A stretch of 64,000 bases of DNA from Thereva unica (GCA_949987705.1 OX465281.1:165864516-165928515); one strand, 5' to 3'; positions 1 through 10,768 are shown, numbered from the stretch's first letter. Numbers and translations are program-made. Notes: generated by a model from the sequence alone, not told the origin.

Positions 1-2563
1 CCGCTGGAGCTATAGGGCTGAAATTTTGACAGTGCATCCCTATAATGGCGTGGACATCCACTATAAAGCGATTTTTCGAAATTCATCCCTTAAGGGGGTG
101 AAATGGGGTTTATTGTACCGCTGGAGCTATAGGGTTGAAATTTTAACAGTGGATCCCTATAATGACGTGGACATCCACTAAAAAGCGATTTTTCGAAATT
201 CATCCCCTAAGGGTGTGAAATGGGGTTTTTACAAACCGCTAGAGCTATAGGGCTGAAATTTTGACAGTGCATCCCTATAATGGCGTGGACATCCACTATA
301 AAGCGATTTTTCGAAATTCATCCCTTAAGGGGGTGAAATGGGGTTTATCCAAACCGCTGGAGCTATAGGGTTGAAATTTTAACAGTGGATCCCTATAATG
401 ACGTGGACATCCACTAAAGAGCGATTTTTCGAAATTCATCCCCTAAGGGTGTGAAATGGGGTTTTTACAAACCGCTAAAGCTATAGGGCTGAAATTTTGA
501 CAGTGCATCCCTAAAGAGCGATTTTTCAAATTCATCCCCTAAGTGTGTGAAATAGGGTTTTTACAAACCGCTAAAGCTATAGGGCTGAAATTCGGACAGT
601 GCATCCCTATAATGGAGTGGACATCCACTATAAAGCGATTTTTCGAAATTGATCCCTTAAGCGGGTGAAATAGGGTTTATCCAAACCGCTGGAGCTATAG
701 GGTTGAAATTTTAACAGTGGATCCCTATAATGACGTGGACATCCACTAAAGAGCGATTTTTCAAAATTCATCCCCTAAGGGTGTGAAATGGGGTTTTTAC
801 AAACCGCTAATGCTATAGGGCTGAAATTTTGACAGTGCATCCCTATAATGACGTGGATATCCACTATAAAGCGATTTTTCGAAATCCATCCCTTAAGCGG
901 GTGAAATAGGGTTTATTCAAACCGCTGGAGCTATAGGGTTGAAATTTTAACAGTGAATCCCTATAATGACGTGGACATCCACTAGAGAGCGATTTTTCGA
1001 AATTCATCCCCTAAGGGTGTGAAATGGGGTTTTTACAAACCGCTAAAGCTATAGGGCTGAAATTTTGACAGTGCATCCCTATAACGGCGTGGACATCCAC
1101 TAAGAAGCGATTTTTCGAAATTCATCCTCTAAGGGGGTGAAATGGGGTTTACCCACACCGCTGGAGCTATAGGGCTGAAATTTTGACAGTGCATCCCTAT
1201 AATGGCGTGAACATCCACCAAGAAGCGATTTTTCAAAATTCATCCCCTAAGGGTGTGAAATGGGGTTTTTACAAACCGCTAAAGCTATAGGGCTGAAATT
1301 TGGACAGTGCATCCCTATAATGACGTTTACATCCACTAAAGAGCGATTTTTCGAAATTCATCCCCTAAGGGTGTGAAATAGGGTTTTTACAAACCGCTAA
1401 AGCTATAGGGCTGAAGTTTGGACAGTGCATCCCTATAATGGAGTGGACATCCACTATAAAACGATTTTTCGAAATTCATCCCTTAAGCGGGTGAAATAGG
1501 GTTTATCCAAACCGCTGGAGCTATAGGGTTGAAATTTTAACAGTGCATCCCTATAATGACGTGGACATCCACTAAAGAGCGATTTTTCGAAACTCATCCC
1601 CTAAGTGCATCCCTATAACGGCGTGGACATCCACTAAGAAGCGATTTTTCGAAATTCATCCCCTAAGGGGGTGAAATGGGGTTTACCCACACCGCTTGAG
1701 CTTTAGGGCTGAAATTTGGACAGTGCATCCCTATAATGGCGTGAACATCCGCTAAGAAGCGATTTTTCAAAATTCATCCCCTAAGGGGGTGAAATGGGGT
1801 TTATCCAAACCGCTAAAGTTATAGGGCTGAAATTTTAACAGTGCATTCCTATAATGGCGTGGACATCCACTATAAGGCGATTTTTCGAAATTTATCCCCT
1901 AAGGGGGTGAAATGGGGTTTACCCACACCGCTGGAGCTATTGGGCTGAAATTTTGACAGTGCATCCCTATAATGGCGTGAACATCCACTAAGAAGCGATT
2001 TTTCATAATTCATCCCCTAAGGGGGTGAAATGGGGTTTATCCAAACCGCTAAAGTTATAGGGCTGGAATTTTAACAGTGCATCCCCATAATGGAGTGGAC
2101 ATCCACTATAAGGCAATTTTTCGAAATTTATCCCCTAAGAGGGTGAAATGGGGTTTACCCAAACCGCTGGAGCTATAGGGCTGAAATTTTGAACAGTGCA
2201 TCCCCTTAATGACGTGGACATCCATTGAGAAACGATTTTTCGAAATTCATCCCCTGAGGGGGTTAAATGGGGTTAAGCCAAACCGCTGGAGCTAAACGGC
2301 TGAAATTTTGACAGTGCATATTTATAATGAAGTGGACATTTACTAAGAAGCGATTTTTCGAAATTCATCCCCTAAAGGGGTGAAATGGGGTTACCAAACT
2401 ACTGGAGCTACAGGGTTGAAATTTGGACAGTGCATCCCTATAATGACGTGGACATCCACTAAGAGGCGATTACTCGAAATGCACCCCCAAAGGGGATGAA
2501 ATGGGGTTAACCCAAACCTCCGAAGCTGAAGGGCTGAAATTTTGACAGTGCATCCCTATAATC
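1..2563 (+). repeat. 117-118-bp satellite array (element Y, copy 1)
   Basis: About 22 tandem units of 117-118 bp. Each contains recognisable blocks such as GGAGCTATAGGGCTGAAATT, CAGTGCATCCCTATAATG, GTGGACATCCACTA, GCGATTTTTCGAAATTCATC and GGGGTGAAATGGGGTTT. Two variants partly alternate: one reads GGGCTGAAATTTTGACAGTGC, the other has TTGAAATTTTAACAGTGG, giving a ~235-bp higher-order period in the first kilobase. Units become more diverged toward 2100-2563, as expected at an array edge. The array runs off the left edge. The same units occur reverse-complemented at 19862-21357 and 32265-32930. No coding potential is seen. Confidence 0.9.
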
Positions 2564-2919
2564 ACGTAGAAATGAATGACTCGAAATTCACTTTATTTAA
2601 TATTCATTTGTGATTGCTTCATAATTTCTTACATCCACGTAAATAGGCGAACAAACTTAACGAACGTTCGTCAAACCCTAAAATGTCACTTTTCTTGATG
2701 ACATATACATGCCTATCTCTGCTTCAAAACTTGCAGATTTGTTGAGCAGAGGTGATATTCGCAGCAATTTGTTTACCATATTTATTAAAAAAATGCACTA
2801 AAATAAACCCTTTTTAGGGATAATAACAGCTGACTTTTTTGTTGGTTTTTTTAAGGAAAACATTGCACATAATAAACAGTTTTTAAAGGCGTTGCAAGGC
2901 ACGCGGGTTTTATGCTAGT
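2564..2919 (+). repeat. terminal unique segment of element Y, copy 1
   Basis: This 356-bp non-satellite segment follows the array and ends at ACGCGGGTTTTATGCTAGT. Its reverse complement is found, with few differences, at 19509-19861, again directly beside the satellite array. The boundary of similarity is the same in both copies, which defines this as the end of a mobile or duplicated element rather than flanking DNA. The CTAGT end resembles Helitron 3' ends, but I could not establish an element class. Confidence 0.7.
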
Positions 2920-3157
2920 ATATTATATATACTGGCTTGGGCAAAAAAGTCTTCATTCAACATAATATTTTACTTTTTAGTTCATTTTTAAACAAACGCA
3001 TATTTTTAAGTTTTTTAAACTATATTTTTAGTTGTCTACCTTTTAGTTTATTATATGTCTTCGGTTATTTTGTGGTGACCGATATTTAAAATGAGGTCAC
3101 CCAGTGTTTTGCTGCCCCTTTCTTCTTTTCGTTTGTTTGTCTTTGGGGTGCTACACT
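2920..3157. other. AT-rich spacer, no gene recognised
   Basis: About 240 bp of AT-rich DNA between the end of element Y copy 1 and the Gypsy 5' LTR. It has a short TA-rich start and no open frame of note. The last four bases (CACT, 3154-3157) are the left target-site duplication of the Gypsy element. Confidence 0.6.
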
Positions 3158-3634
3158 TGTTATGTTCCTAAAATGAGAAAAATTTATTGAATATTTTTAA
3201 TAAAAATTTGTGTTGTACTTATCTGTCTTCTCTATGTGTATGCCGTCCGCCTGAACAACATATGGTTGATAAATATTCCTTATAGGTTAGCACGAAGGAC
3301 GCGGATGCTTAAAGACACTCGGTGCGTTGCCTGGAAGTAGGAAGACGGTTAAGCTCGTAACGACCAGGGTGTACCTATGTCCTACGGGGAGAAGGATTTG
3401 CGGAAACCGGCCCAACCTAGTTTAAAATAGATATTAAATATGTGGTGTATATAACTTATCTGAGAACTCTAGCAGTATTGCCCAAAAATTAGGGACTATT
3501 TCCCGAATATTTTTTTATATTAATAATAACTAGCCTGATTTCAACCGGTCCAACCGAGTCCATCCGGTGGGGTGGGACGGTTGGAAAATGGTCCGAAACG
3601 ATGGATGGAACTTGTGAAATAGTGGGTTTTTCCC

Positions 3635-3677
3635 TATAAAAGTTGGGCCCTTGATGGACACTCCCTCTCTGTTCAGT
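3635..3677 (+). promoter_or_regulatory. LTR core promoter candidate (TATA box and initiator)
   Basis: TATAAAAG at 3635-3642 is followed by TCAGT at 3673-3677, resembling the arthropod initiator. The spacing (~40 bp) is somewhat longer than usual, so the real start may lie a little upstream. Both motifs are kept in the 3' LTR near 17975 and 18013. Confidence 0.4.
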
Positions 3678-4160
3678 AGTGATTTTGCAGCAAGTGGAAA
3701 GTGTAGTTACGGAGGTGATATACATATTTTTTTGGAGGAAAATCACCGTTACAGGGATAGAGGATTGCGGGTCGGATCAAACGGAAAAGTTAAGTCCTGT
3801 TTTTTTTTTATTTTATTTTATTTTATTTAATTAACTTTTTAATTTAATTAACGGCTGATTATTTCTTTTTATTATTTAATTATCCTTTTTTTAAAATGGC
3901 ATTTAAACTTGAATTGGCCTCGTAGTGTTGAAATTATATATTTTTTTTTTTTTATTATTATTTTATTAATTTTATTTTGAATTGAATTTATTTAAAATAA
4001 ACACTGAATTTTCAGAAGTTTTATTTTTCTTTGAATGATTGTCTTATATTTTATTTTATTCTCATTATTCTGAGTGGGTTCAAGCCCCACGCTGGCACCC
4101 AGGTTACAGGTTCGTAGTCCTCAAAACTACGTGGCGCCCATAATTTTATTTTTCCATAAT

Positions 4161-5468
4161 AGTCCATTCAAAACGCGGGGGGGGGGTGTTCCAAAATAAC
4201 ACCGTTAAGAAAATCGAACCCTAAAGGTTTTTGGGGTCACTGATCACGAAAATCTAGGTCCCGCGGTCCTAAAACATGGGCGTCACCCTTAAAAATGCAA
4301 AAAACACCCCTTTTCAGGGGGTTTTCGCGATTATTTCAATAATAATGAAAACTAATGCGATGAAATACACTTTTGTAATATTTATTTGCGAAGGTGGTTG
4401 ATTTGTACTAAATTAAGGCGAACTTTATGATAAGGGGTAGTCCTAAAGGGTTGAAACTACCCGTAAATCGGCCAAAAATGGGAAATATTTTTAAAAAAAA
4501 TTTGTTTTTTCAAGTTTATGCTTCAAATTCGATTGTGGGCGTGCTGTCAGGCAAAAATAAATTATTTTCAACCCTTAAGGGGTCAAAACTACCCCTACAA
4601 TAATAAAAATCAACTTTATATAAAAAAAAAAATTGCAAATTTTTTTTTGCTTTTTGTTTGAAATTTGGTTCAATAGGTATTATCAGCAAAAAAATATTTG
4701 TTTCAACCCTTAAGGGGGTAAAACTACCCCTACATTAAAATTGTAATTGAAGCAAATTAAAATTTATTGTTTTGCATTTAAATTTTATTTTCCATTTTTA
4801 ATCATTATAACATTTGGAAAATTTCACTATAAACCCCTTTGTACAGAGGTTAAACCACCCCTAAAGAGAAAAAAAATAAAAAATATATTGAGAAAAAGTT
4901 CATTACAATTTTAATGTAGGGGTAGTTTTACCCCCTTAAGGGTTGGAAAAACTAATTTTTTTGATGATAATACCTTTTGAACCAAATTTCAAACAAAAAG
5001 CGAAAAAAAAAAATGTTTGCAATTTTTTTTATATAAAGTTGTTTTTATTATAGTAGGGGTAGTTTTAACTCCTTAAGGGTTGAAAATAATTTATTTTTGC
5101 CTGACAGTACCTACGCCCACAATCGAATTTGAAGCATAAACTTGAAAAAATATTTTTTTACAATTTTTCCTTTTTTTAGCCGATTTAGAGGTAGTTTCAA
5201 CCCTTTAGGACTACCCCTTATCATAAAGTTCGCCTTAATTTAGTACAAATCAACCACCTTCGCAAATAAATATTAAAAAAAGTGCATTTCATCGCATTAG
5301 TTTTCAATATTATTGAAATAATCGCGAAAACCCCCTAAAAATGGGTGTTTTTTGCATTTTTAGGGGTGACGCCCATATTTTAGGACCGCGGGACCCCAAA
5401 AATCTTTAGGGTTCGATTTTCTTAACGGTGTTATTTTGGAACACCATAACGCGCGTTTTGAATGGACT
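4161..5468. mobile_element. 1.3-kb near-palindromic foldback MITE
   Basis: It begins AGTCCATTCAAAACGCG and ends with the reverse complement CGCGTTTTGAATGGACT. The two halves stay complementary over roughly 550-600 bp each and meet near 4830. It is flanked by ATAAT on both sides (4156-4160 and 5469-5473), and the 3' LTR shows the empty site with one ATAAT, proving insertion. It encodes no protein, so it is a non-autonomous foldback element. The superfamily is not assignable from a 5-bp duplication and this terminus. Confidence 0.85.
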
Positions 5469-5529
5469 ATAATCCGCGCCCAACGCTGAATTTAGCCGAG
5501 CCGTGCGTGCAAATTAGCACGTAACAAAT

Positions 5530-5540
5530 TGGCGCCCAAT
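5530..5540 (+). other. Gypsy primer-binding site candidate
   Basis: TGGCGCCCAAT starts 3 nt after the 5' LTR end. TGG at this position would pair with the CCA end of a primer tRNA. I did not assign the tRNA. Confidence 0.6.
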
Positions 5541-6571
5541 GTGTGATTTTAACAATATCCATAATATCTAAACGGGTTGTATGGACAAATAAAATAACTT
5601 TAAATCAAAGACAGTATATGTATGTAACCTAGGAAAATATCTGAGGTGGAAAGAAATAATTTTTTTTTGGTTACAAGAGTGAAAAAAAAATTTGTGTTTA
5701 GGATAGCGATAAAATAGGTAGTGGTCATTAATAGTTGCGTTTGGAATTCGCTAGGATCCACGGTCAAGAAGGAAAAGTGATTTGTGAAGTGAGAAGTGCC
5801 AGCTTAGCTCACCGTATTTAACAAGGAATGTTGTTGTAGTATCTAAAAAAAGGGGTGTTAAGGATTTTTAATAGTGGAGAAGTGGCATTTTAATAGTGGA
5901 GAGGTGGCATAATTGTTTTTAGTGGCAGAGTGGCATTTAATGTGGCAAAAGACATAACAATTTTCTTAGTTTTTTTATAAAGAAAAAAACTGTTGATTCT
6001 AGGGTGGTTTAGTGACAGCCAGCTGTTCAGCCACTCAAGTGATATACAAATATTAGCGGTTCACCGTGAAATCTATGTGTGAAAGTGACAGTAGTGCGTG
6101 TACGAAAAGAGAGTAGAGAGCGCGGCAACAAGTTCTTGGAGAATTAGGAACCCTAAGTAAGGAGGATGATACACGGGTCAACATGTTGAGCAACACGAGC
6201 TTTTTCGCGCAGTTCGTTGGCCAAGGGACGGGTAAGGGTGAAGTGTGCGGTGTTGACTGAAACTAGAAACGATTTCTATTTTTCCTCCAGTTGCTTGAAA
6301 AATGGTTATGTATACGTAACTGTCAAGCGATTCTGGGTGAAAATAATTTGGAATGCACACCCACACATATGCAATCGCATTGTTATTACACAGAGTGTTG
6401 CGTGTAGCGTGTTGATTCGTGTATCACCTCCGCTCAATAAACTGACAGTGTGTTGCAGAGACACGTTGACTCGTGTATCATCCCACCAAGTTGCAAAGCT
6501 TGGGAACTTTAAAAGTTGCCAAAGTTTAAAGGTTGCGAAGCTTCAAAAGTTGCGGAAGTTTAAAAGCTGCG
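5541..6571 (+). other. Gypsy 5' leader, first part
   Basis: Untranslated leader between the primer-binding site and the RTE insertion. It holds short imperfect repeats: AGTGGAGAGGTGGCAT-like units around 5870-5950 and GTTGC/AAGTTTAAAAG-like units around 6485-6580. Open frames here overlap on both strands and resemble no known family, so I do not call genes. Confidence 0.5.
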
Positions 6572-6581
6572 AAGTTCTAAA

Positions 6582-7184
6582 TTTCTAATTCTGCTACCTC
6601 GGTAGTATTATTACCGAAAATGGTGGTGCAGAAGAAGACGTCAGTTCCAGAATAAATAAAGCACGAAGCATATATGCATGCTTGTTCCGCATATGGAGAT
6701 CAACGGAGATCTCAACCAACACCAAATTGCGGCTGTTCAACTCCAACGGTAAGGCAGTTCTTTTATACGGTTGCGAAACATGGAAAGTCACCCAATTCAT
6801 CACAGGGCGCCTACAAGTCTTCATAAACAGATGCCTACGTCGTATCCTAAAAATCCGCTGGCAAGATAGAATTTCAAATGAAGAGCTATGGCGCCGTGCC
6901 GGCCAAGAAAGGATAGACGACCAAATCAGGCGAAGGAAATGGAATTGGGTTGGCCACACCTTGCGACGCGATAACGAAAATCTAGCCAAACAGGCCCTTG
7001 ACTGGAACCCGCAAGGATCCCGTCGAGTTGGAAGACCTAGAACAACGTGGAGGAGAACCCTACTAGCAGAGGCCGCAACTACTGGGAGATCCTGGTCAGA
7101 GCTAAGAGCTGTCGCGCAAAACAGAGTCCGCTGGAGGGCAACTGTTTCCGCCCTATGTCCCACGAGGGATTAAGGGGCACATAG
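6582..7184 (+). pseudogene. 5'-truncated RTE-type LINE fragment (end of ORF)
   Basis: It encodes the last ~190 residues of the same reverse transcriptase as the LINE at 42510-45791. The C-terminal 163 residues (from 6682) differ at 7 positions by eye. It lacks everything upstream of the post-RT region and stops at 7171-7173. It is bounded by the 10-bp direct repeat AAGTTCTAAA at 6572-6581 and 7185-7194, typical of target-primed insertion with 5' truncation. Its 3' tail (GGGGCACATAG) differs from the AAG-rich tail of the long copy, so the two copies may have ended differently. The interrupted host sequence is the short-repeat leader of the Gypsy element. Confidence 0.88.
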
Positions 7185-7194
7185 AAGTTCTAAA

Positions 7195-8377
7195 AGTTGC
7201 GATGCTTTGAAAGTAGCGGAGCTTTAAAGGTTTCTAAACTTGGGAAGCTCCAGAACTTTGGAATTGCGATCACGCCACTTATTTTTTTTTTTTTTCGGAA
7301 CCACGCCACTCAATTTTCTTTGCCACAATTATATTTTCATTTAGAATTATCAAATAGTGATAAAGCCAACTTACGGTTTCAGCGACTTGAAGGTTGATGT
7401 TTTATGATATCCCTTGGAGTGTGGATCGTCTCAAGCTGCCAAAAATCAATGGATTTTTCCTTTTTATTTGCACAAAAAATACACTAATTTTTCACAAGTG
7501 AGACACCACCTATGTTGATCTGCGGATCTCAGTTAATCAAGATTAATTTTCGTCACTAAATCACACACTGGACACTATTAAACTACATATTACGAGGTAC
7601 AACGGGTACCACAAACCGACCGGCGCGGCGTTACTACGTACAACTGACCCGTTCCGAATGAGTAGTCAATGTTCGACTATGAATGATCATCATAGAGTAT
7701 AAGAGAATTGTTGTTTTCAATTTCAATATTAGGAGAGAGAATCGGATTTTTTTTTTGAATTAAAAGTTTTTTTTTGGGGACTAATAACTCACTACCTCAA
7801 GCTGAGGAAGGCTCACAGCACCGGACTCTATTTTTTTGTTAAGCAGTCGGCCATTACTTTGCTAGAAAAAAAAAAGTTTGAAATCGAATTGTAGGTCAAG
7901 TTCATGCTTTTGTTGATTCTATTTGATTGTTGATCGATTTTCTATTGTACTGGCAAGGAAATAAGTAAATTTTGAAGATTTAACCAGCAGATGTTTTACT
8001 ATTAGGTTATATACAATATATTATATTCCCCAACAGGTAGTTATTTTTCAAGGTACTCAGGTCCTGGAAGCTGGTAGATAGTAGTGAGCCGACGAAGAAA
8101 TTTTTTTTTTTGAGAAACAATTGAATATTTTTTTTTTGACACTGAATCGATAAGTGCTTTTGTGACTTCCTCTGTGGTTGGATTTTTATTTTTTTTTTGG
8201 TTGCGATAGCATTTTACTATTTTTGGAGTTCTAACCGGTGATACCTTCGCATTCAACTGATATCCTAGTTTAATTTCTTTTGGGTATTTTAGGTCTTTTG
8301 TGATTACCACATTTGGTACTGAGACTTAGCAACGCGATTGTAATTTTTTTTTGTTTTTGATCTGGTTCAGATTTGAG
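7195..8377 (+). other. Gypsy leader, second part; no gene recognised
   Basis: AT-rich sequence from the RTE insertion to the gag start. It begins with a continuation of the short repeats seen before the RTE fragment, then has homopolymer T runs. I see no convincing protein; the open frame on the minus strand at 8041-8310 is lysine-rich, matches nothing I know and is probably fortuitous. Confidence 0.45.
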
Positions 8378-9112
8378 ATGGAGGTTAACAGGCTTAGCCA
8401 GGACGAGCTGTCCTACGAGTTGATAATTAGAGGTTTACCGACAGGTAGGGTGGAGGAAATGAGGGCCGCCATTCGATCGGCGTTAAAAGTAGAAAAGGAA
8501 GGAAAATTAGTAATGGTTGAACCCTACCCTTTCTCCTTCGACGAAGACGCTCAGGCATTGGAGAAGAAGCTGAGCGAGATATCCTCCCTACAAGAAGTCT
8601 TCGAAGGTGACTCAGACTCAGGCGAATATAAGAAATTGCTAACGAAGATAGAATGGTGTCTGGCCAGAGTCAACCGTATGACGATCAAGGAGGATTCTCA
8701 AAAGAAAGAAAAAGCTCGCATTAGAGGAGAATTAATCATATCGTTGGGTTCGCTTTATGCAAAGGCGGAAGGGGACGATCCTGACGACGAATCGTCTGAG
8801 GCGGCTGCTGAGTTATCTCTCCCTGCAGCGGTGATGACGACCAACCGAGCTCAGGCGGAAGAGAAGAGGAAGATGGCGGAAGCAACCGAGGCCAGTTATA
8901 CCGCTCAGCCCTAGATTTATTTGGAGTGACCTAGTGAAGGAACTGAGGAAAGAGTTCCTGCCGCCAGATTATGATGAGCGACTATTAGAAGAGATACGGA
9001 GAAGGACACAGGGGAGGGATGAATCCATGGGAATCTATGTTGCGGTAATGAAAAATATGTTCGCACGGTTGAATGAACCCCGTTCGGAAAAGGAGCAACT
9101 CAGGATCCTTAA
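8378..9112 (+). pseudogene. Gypsy gag remnant
   Basis: The natural start is the ATG at 8378 (MEVNRLSQDELSYELIIRG), matching the N-terminal pattern of insect Gypsy Gag with a helical, acidic first domain. The frame closes at 8914. A shifted frame then resumes the capsid C-terminal part (WSDLVKELRKEFLPP ... EKEQLRILKG) up to about 9112. The central capsid region is missing between these pieces, so there was an internal deletion with a frameshift near 8905. The zinc knuckle expected after this point is also missing. It can no longer make a functional Gag. Confidence 0.8.
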
Positions 9113-9543
9113 GGGGGGAGCCTGCTTTAGAGGCTTCAAAAAATCTATTTTTTTGAGGAATTTTTAGGGAAGGAAATAAATATTTAATTGAAACGAAACT
9201 TTCAGGTATTATTGTTATATATTTCAACATTTTTCTCAAATTTTTTCATTAACATATATATCATAATATGCCGGGTACAAGCATTTCGCCGAGGCGCCTC
9301 GAGCGTGCATGTGTCGTGTGGCGGGAAAGATAGGAACAAAATTTAACGTCCTATCGAAACGAGACAAAATTGATTGTATTCAGGATTAAATTCTCTTCTA
9401 CTTGAACCTAAAAAATCTAAAAAAAAGTGAGAAATTCAACAATTTTTCGCAACTTAAAAAAAAATTTTTTTTTGGAAAAAAAAATTTCACCTTAGATTGT
9501 TTAAAAAGTGGGTTAATTATAACTTTTTTTAAGGTTTTTTAGG
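9113..9543. other. unidentified insert replacing the gag-protease junction
   Basis: About 430 bp of AT-rich DNA, plus a short GC-rich block near 9285-9330, stand where the end of gag and the start of protease should be. An inverted repeat, CTTGAACCTAAAAAA (9401-9415) and TTTTTTAGGTTCAAG (9535-9549), lies at its right side, its right arm overlapping the resumed pol frame. No protein is recognisable. It could be a deletion scar plus a small foldback insertion. Confidence 0.4.
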
Positions 9544-9650
9544 TTCAAGGTGTTGGGAATAGCGGACATACCCATTGAATTAGAAGGGAGAGTGAAGGTT
9601 AAGGAGGTGCTGATAGTCCCAGAGTTGCCGCACCCAATTATCCTGGGGAT
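9544..9650 (+). pseudogene. Gypsy protease C-terminal remnant
   Basis: The frame reads VLGIADIPIELEG and VPELPHPIILGI. Such a strand followed by an ILG motif is typical of the end of a retropepsin. It is cut after GGGAT at 9650 by the LINE insertion and resumes in frame at 14054-14057 with DFCREM. The catalytic D-(S/T)-G part is absent, lost with the upstream deletion. Confidence 0.75.
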
Positions 9651-9765
9651 CACTTGATGTCTAGCAGTCTTAGCGAACAGACGTATCCATATCGGTGCTC
9701 TCAGCTTAATCCTGATTCCATCCGTTATTTTGAATTTTATTTAAATTATCTAAATTTTTCTAAAA

Positions 9766-10689
9766 ATGTCTAATTCATGCAGTGGTTGTAAAAAAGCTTT
9801 TTCTGATCCAAAAGACGTGATAATGTGTACTTCCTGTGATAACTATTATCACGCAGCCTGCTGCCATTTAAAACTTGTGGATAACATAAGAAAATTAGGA
9901 CAAAAACGTGAAACCTGGAAATGTGACTCTTGCAAGTCAAAAGTCACCAGTAAAAGTAATGTTGAACTTGATGGAAGTGCCGAAATATTTTTTGGAAAAG
10001 TGAAGTGTGAATTGGATAAATTTCGAAAAGATTCTGTGAAAGAAATTAATGAACTCAAACAGTCAATTCAGTTCATGTCCGATAAATTTGATGAATATCA
10101 AAATAAAATCAGTTGTGTGCTCAAGGAACTTCATGAAGTGAAAGTGGAGAACGCGATATTAAAAAATGAAATTGCAAAACTAAAGTTAGAGAATAATTCC
10201 TACGCAAGCATGCAACGGAAAAATAACCTTGTCATACATGGCATAAAGGAAACGAAAAATGAAAACCTGAACACAATTGTTACTGCTGTCGCAAAGGTCG
10301 TTGACCTCAGCCTAAACGAAACAGAAGTTAGTGACGTGTACAGACAGCGTGGTCGATCCTCTGAGTCTAGCAGTATCATCGTACAGTTCACCAGGAAAAA
10401 TGTAAGAGACGCATATTTGAGTTCCTACAAAGCTGCAGTGAGACTTAACAACGGCCGGCGAGGGATCTCACTAGAACATGTACATAGAGATCTGGGTGAT
10501 GGCTGCTTCTATATTAGAGAGCATCTGACATCGTATACAGCGGAACTCTTGGCCAAAACTAAAACATCATTGAAGGACAAAGTGAAGTATGTTTGGGTAA
10601 ACGAAGGTCGCATATTAGTTAGGAAAGTAGACAAAGGGAAAGTTTTTATTGTTAGAACCGAAAAAGACATCGATTCACTCCTTTGTTAG
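9766..10689 (+). CDS. LINE ORF1: PHD-finger, coiled coil, RNA-binding protein
   Basis: 307 residues. An N-terminal PHD-like zinc finger (residues ~5-57) begins CSGCKKAF, continues MCTSCDNYYHAACC and ends WKCDSC. A heptad-rich coiled coil follows (~80-145: ELKQSIQFMSDKFDEY, ENAILKNEIAKLKLEN). The C-terminal half (~150-300) looks like the RRM-plus-CTD region of L1-like ORF1 proteins, starting MQRKNNLVIHGIKE. Such proteins coat LINE RNA and probably act as trimers or higher oligomers. A PHD-type ORF1 is known in several CR1/Jockey-group elements of insects. The ATG at 9766 is the first in frame and directly precedes the finger. Confidence 0.85.
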   Translation: MSNSCSGCKKAFSDPKDVIMCTSCDNYYHAACCHLKLVDNIRKLGQKRETWKCDSCKSKVTSKSNVELDGSAEIFFGKVKCELDKFRKDSVKEINELKQSIQFMSDKFDEYQNKISCVLKELHEVKVENAILKNEIAKLKLENNSYASMQRKNNLVIHGIKETKNENLNTIVTAVAKVVDLSLNETEVSDVYRQRGRSSESSSIIVQFTRKNVRDAYLSSYKAAVRLNNGRRGISLEHVHRDLGDGCFYIREHLTSYTAELLAKTKTSLKDKVKYVWVNEGRILVRKVDKGKVFIVRTEKDIDSLLC

Positions 10690-10768
10690 CTTCTTGGTAC
10701 TGATTGATTTATTTATTTCAAATTTTATTATTATTTTTTTTTTTTGAATTTTTCTTTTTCTTTTTATA

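Larger units (their letters stand above)
3158..5526 (+). repeat. Gypsy 5' LTR (split by a 1.3-kb MITE)
   Basis: This matches the LTR at 16893-18558 along its length, apart from one insertion in each copy and small differences. Without the MITE at 4161-5468 and its 5-bp duplication it is ~1056 bp. It contains TATAAAAG at 3635-3642, an arthropod initiator-like TCAGT at 3673-3677 and AATAAA at 3996-4001. A hairpin at 4076-4092 (GTGGGTTCAAGCCCCAC) resembles a tRNA T-arm. The LTR pair differs at scattered bases, for example near 3416-3430 versus 17150-17160, so the insertion is not recent. Confidence 0.88.

Noticed and set aside
1..2563. CRISPR-like array (also 30795-31745 and 38932-40592)
   Set aside because: Units are contiguous tandem repeats without unique spacers, in clearly eukaryotic mobile DNA.
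6217..6588. 123-codon plus-strand frame before the RTE fragment
   Set aside because: Its end is built from short leader repeats (KLGNFKSCQSLKVAKLQKLR), and an overlapping minus frame exists; no family match.
8041..8310. 89-codon minus-strand frame in the Gypsy leader
   Set aside because: Lysine-rich, no recognisable domain, lies in untranslated leader and opposite to the element; likely chance in AT-rich DNA.
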